Program-made: the position numbers and the translations under genes
Notes under the pieces: model-generated
Database searches by the model: none
Told to the model about the DNA's origin: nothing
The model's input: the letters and a program-made list of their open reading frames with translations, nothing else
Source: Desulfarculus sp.
Lineage (GTDB): Bacteria; Desulfobacterota; Desulfarculia; Desulfarculales; Desulfarculaceae
Reading direction: 5' to 3'
Length of the DNA stretch: 64,000 nt
NCBI GenBank assembly: GCA_003605055.1
Contig: QZKP01000031.1
Coordinates: 1-64,000, forward strand
Shown: piece after piece, positions 61,491 through 64,000 of the stretch
Numbering within the stretch: position 1 is the stretch's first letter
Layout: every line of letters begins with the position of its first letter

Positions 61491-61945
61491 GTGTAGCTGC
61501 TAAAGACGTTGTTCACACACCACACCTGTAAGAGACTTGCGGCGGCAACCGAGTCTCGTTCAAGGGCAACGTGTGAACAACAATTATCAGAATGCCCGAA
61601 CTACGTTCCATAGTCGAATCTTGATCGTGGAAAAGGTTTTGAAGGAAAGAAAGAGCGCCGGAGAGGCGGCCGAAGGGCTGGATGTGAGTAAGCGCACGGT
61701 TTACAAATGGTTGGCTTGCTACAGGGCCGGTGGCCGGGAGGCTCTGTATGAGCGAAGTTCCCGGCCCGCCGCACTCCCTGGCGTCTGCCGGTGGAGCGGG
61801 TGGCCATCATCGCGGCCATGAAGTACTTGCGCATGAAATCGCCCAGATAGCTTTTCCCCTTTTCCTGCCTGTTTCCCGCGCGACTGGCGAACTGCGGCGC
61901 CCAGCTAGACCGGTTGGCCGTAGAAAAGCCGAGGGCCGGGCATGA
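61491..61945 (+). mobile_element. IS481-family element remnant
   Basis: One end and the first part of an IS481-type element. The left edge (61491-61518) has the GTTGTTCACAC core typical of such ends; this 11-mer recurs inverted at 61571-61581, where GTGAACAAC also provides the start codon. Between them is a smaller inverted repeat, GAGACT/AGTCTC (about 61532-61557). The right end is not identifiable, so the copy is truncated between the permease gene and cooS. Confidence 0.65.
61573..61945 (+). pseudogene. IS481-family transposase, frameshifted N-terminal fragment
   Basis: GTG at 61573 begins a reading frame with N-A-R-T-T, V-S-K-R-T-V-Y-K-W-L, G-G-R-E-A-L-Y-E-R-S-S-R-P, the helix-turn-helix start of IS481 transposases. 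After about 61770 the homology moves to other frames (E-R-V-A-I-I then E-I-A-Q-I-A-F-P-L-F-L-P-V-S), which shows one or two frameshifts, and it ends before the integrase core. It cannot make an active enzyme. Confidence 0.82.
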
Positions 61946-61985
61946 AGCCCGGCCCTGGGCCACGCAGGTTGTTTATGGCCGGCGC

Positions 61986-63959
61986 CTAATGCGCGGCCGC
62001 CGCCCGGCGGTCGGCCATGTCCACCAGCACGCGCTCCTTGCCCTTGTCCAGGCCCAGGGCCCGGCGCTTTTTCTCGATGTGCTCGACGATCATGCGGGCC
62101 ATGTCGTGCGGGTCCACGGCAAAGCCCCACTTGCCCATGCCCTGCTTCTCCAGGCCGTCGAAGAGCAGGTCGTGGAACTTGGTGCCCGCGATGGTGGGGA
62201 AGGTGACGCCGAAGACGGTGTACACGCCGCTGGCCACGAAGTACTGGCCGATGGCGATGGCCTTCTCGCTCATGAACTCCGGCGCCGCCCCGGCCACGGG
62301 CAGGTCGGCGATGGACTCGCCCAGGCCGCCGGCGGCCACCATGTTGCAGGCCGCGGTGAGGATGCGGGTGTTGTCCACGCAGGCGCCCAGGCCCAGCACC
62401 GGCGGCATGCCCACCGCCTCGCAGACCTCGGACAGGCCCGGTCCGGCCAGGTGGGCCGCCTCGGGCAGGGACAGGCCGGCCTTGGCCAGGGCGATCTGGG
62501 CGCAGCCGGTCTGCACCACCAGCACGTCCTTCTTGATCAGCTCCTTGACCAGCTCCACGTGCGCCGAGTCCTGGGGCACCCTAACGTTGGTGCAGCCCAC
62601 CACCCCGGCCACGCCGCGGATCTTGCCGTTGATGATGTTCTGGTTCAGAGGGGCGTAGGAGCCGCGGAAGGTGCCGCCCAGCATGTAGTTGATGTACTCG
62701 TGGGAGAAGCCGAACACGCCGGTGTCCTTGCGCTTGGGGATCACCACCGGATGCTCCCGGCCAGCGAAGCGCTTTATGGCCATCTCCACGATCACGTCCG
62801 TGCAGTCCCGGGGCTGGTCCTCGTGGAACTCCACGTGGTGGGCGCCCTCGATGTGGGCCCGGTCGTTGGTGGTGAACAGGGGCGTAGCGTAGCAGTCGGC
62901 CACGCTGACCAGACCCTGCTTGATGCACTGCACGTCCACCACGAAGGAGTCCACGGCGCCGGTGACCAAAACCGCCTCGGTGGACATGAAGTTGCCCGCG
63001 TGGGGCACGCCGCGGCGCGAAAGCATCTCCAGGCCCGAGCAGCACATGCCCACCAGGTTGATGCCCGTGGCGCCGGCGGCCTTGGCCTTTTCGATCAGGG
63101 CCGGGTCGCTAACCGACACCAGCATGGAGTCGAACAGGTTGGGCTCGTGGCCGTGGATGATGATGTTGACCTGGTCCTCCTTGAGCACCCCCATGTTCAC
63201 CTCGCCCTGCACCGGCTTGGGCGTGCCGAAGAGGATGTCGCCGATCTCGGTGGCCACCATGGAGCCGCCCCAGCCGTCGGCCAGGGCTGTGCGGCTGATC
63301 TGCTTGATGATGTTGCTGTAGTCCTGGTCCATGCCCATGTGGGTGCGGTTCATCATCTCCATGATCTCGCGCATGGCCCCCCGAGGCACCACGCCGTGCT
63401 GGCGCCACATCTCCTGGGTCTTGGCCGGGGCCCGGCGCGTAAAAGGTATCTCGCCCTCCAGTTGGGTGTAGGTCTTCTCTAGGACCTGGTACAGGTCGCG
63501 GGCGATATCCATGTGCTCGCGGTCCTGGGTCTTGATGCCCATCTCCGAGGCCACCTCCAAGAGCTTCTCGGTGTCCTGGATCTGGTAGTCCTTGATGCGG
63601 CCTTCCACCACGCCCTTGAACAGCTTGAGCATCTCCATGCCGTGGTCGGTGTGGGAGGCGGTGCCGGTGGCCACCATGCGTCCGAAGTTGCGCGACTGGA
63701 TGGTGTCAATGGTGGCGCCGCAGACGCCCACCTTGGCGTAGGGGTCCTTGGAGTTCAGGCGGCAGGGACCCATGAAGCAGTTCTTGCAGCAGGCCGACTT
63801 CTCGCCGATGGGGCAAGGCTTCATCTCCGCCGCCCGGTCAAAGGCGGTTTGCACCCCGTCCCGCTTGGCCTTGGCCAGCATTTGTTGGGTGGATTCGCAG
63901 GTGGTCACCTCGCTGGGATTGATGGATTCCAGCTTTTGCAGCTTCTTTTCAATGGGCAT
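61986..63959 (-). CDS. cooS: Anaerobic CO dehydrogenase catalytic subunit
   Basis: A protein of about 657 residues of the CooS/AcsA family, which interconverts CO and CO2 at a Ni-Fe-S cluster. P-C-P-I-G-E-K-S-A-C-C-K-N-C-F-M-G-P-C carries N-terminal cluster ligands, and V-G-M-C-C-S-G, G-C-T-N-V-R and L-G-A-C-V-D-N contain C-cluster or nearby ligands, in the expected order. ATG at 63959 has AAGGAGG eight bases before it; the ATG at 63977 overlaps that site and is less likely. The promoter lies outside the window. The neighbouring metVF operon supports use in the acetyl-CoA pathway. Confidence 0.95.
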   Translation of the reverse strand: MPIEKKLQKLESINPSEVTTCESTQQMLAKAKRDGVQTAFDRAAEMKPCPIGEKSACCKNCFMGPCRLNSKDPYAKVGVCGATIDTIQSRNFGRMVATGTASHTDHGMEMLKLFKGVVEGRIKDYQIQDTEKLLEVASEMGIKTQDREHMDIARDLYQVLEKTYTQLEGEIPFTRRAPAKTQEMWRQHGVVPRGAMREIMEMMNRTHMGMDQDYSNIIKQISRTALADGWGGSMVATEIGDILFGTPKPVQGEVNMGVLKEDQVNIIIHGHEPNLFDSMLVSVSDPALIEKAKAAGATGINLVGMCCSGLEMLSRRGVPHAGNFMSTEAVLVTGAVDSFVVDVQCIKQGLVSVADCYATPLFTTNDRAHIEGAHHVEFHEDQPRDCTDVIVEMAIKRFAGREHPVVIPKRKDTGVFGFSHEYINYMLGGTFRGSYAPLNQNIINGKIRGVAGVVGCTNVRVPQDSAHVELVKELIKKDVLVVQTGCAQIALAKAGLSLPEAAHLAGPGLSEVCEAVGMPPVLGLGACVDNTRILTAACNMVAAGGLGESIADLPVAGAAPEFMSEKAIAIGQYFVASGVYTVFGVTFPTIAGTKFHDLLFDGLEKQGMGKWGFAVDPHDMARMIVEHIEKKRRALGLDKGKERVLVDMADRRAAAAH

Positions 63960-64000
63960 GCCTGGCGCCTCCTTCATAGAGGTATTGTCACGGGGGTGGT

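Noticed and set aside
61914-63482. Plus-strand open frame of 522 codons opposite cooS
   Set aside because: Antisense shadow of cooS with His/Gly/Ala-rich low complexity.
1-64000. CRISPR arrays, rRNA, tRNA
   Set aside because: No regularly spaced direct repeats, rRNA segments or tRNA cloverleaf with matching arms was noticed by eye; a covariance-model scan would be decisive.

Overview
The window looks like a chromosomal segment of a GC-rich, anaerobic, acetyl-CoA-pathway bacterium, most plausibly a Desulfobacterota (Desulfarculus-like sulfate reducer). The clues are a Ni-Fe CO dehydrogenase (CooS), the MvhD-MetV-MetF type of methylene-tetrahydrofolate reductase, split ferredoxin-type glutamate synthase and an NrpR-like regulator, all in high-GC DNA. 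The taxonomic guess is inference; no rRNA or tRNA gene was recognised.

The left three quarters (about 61-50,509) form one very large surface-polysaccharide locus. 61-17,591, all on the minus strand: large multi-pass GT-C or YfhO-like membrane proteins (several in AT-rich islands), rmlA and rmlB without rmlC/rmlD, a NodU-type carbamoyltransferase, a B12-binding radical SAM enzyme, a methyltransferase, a membrane GT2, a DegT aminotransferase with a left-handed beta-helix acyltransferase, and an SDR. An intact IS5-family element (2,183-3,447) sits exactly in the stop codon of a membrane-protein gene. A decayed IS3 remnant (17,708-18,361) marks the switch to the plus strand. 18,450-35,452, plus strand: two YfhO-like proteins flank a compact cassette (21,643-33,060) with an unusual enzyme set. 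It holds a deoxyhypusine-synthase-like protein, a stand-alone and a kinase-fused RfaE-type nucleotidyltransferase, an SDR, two tandem DegT aminotransferases, orphan E1-alpha/beta thiamine-diphosphate subunits, a GT2, a radical SAM/SPASM protein and two small membrane proteins with winged-helix-like tails. I read it as a candidate undescribed pathway for an activated, probably amino and branched sugar. 35,449-39,885, minus strand: an ABC exporter, a methyltransferase and a GT-B-like transferase. 40,139-48,208, plus strand: a partial nonulosonic (legionaminic-type) acid block (ptmE-, legB-, legI- and legG-like) with a KpsS-like capsule protein, another SDR and an M14-peptidase-like protein. 48,230-50,509, minus strand: one more GT-C-like membrane protein.

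The right quarter is central metabolism. A strong terminator (50,650-50,680) ends a five-gene minus-strand operon starting near 58,580: MvhD-like protein, metV, metF, an internally duplicated FMN/ferredoxin glutamate synthase subunit, and a fused amidotransferase/GXGXG glutamate synthase subunit. Divergent from it is an NrpR-like repressor gene (58,849). The 456-bp intergenic region holds four GGCAA-Nx-TTGCC inverted repeats placed around two promoter-like sequences, a probable operator array that would link nitrogen status to this operon. Beyond lie an AsmA-like protein, an EamA permease, an IS481-family remnant and cooS, whose start is just inside the right edge.
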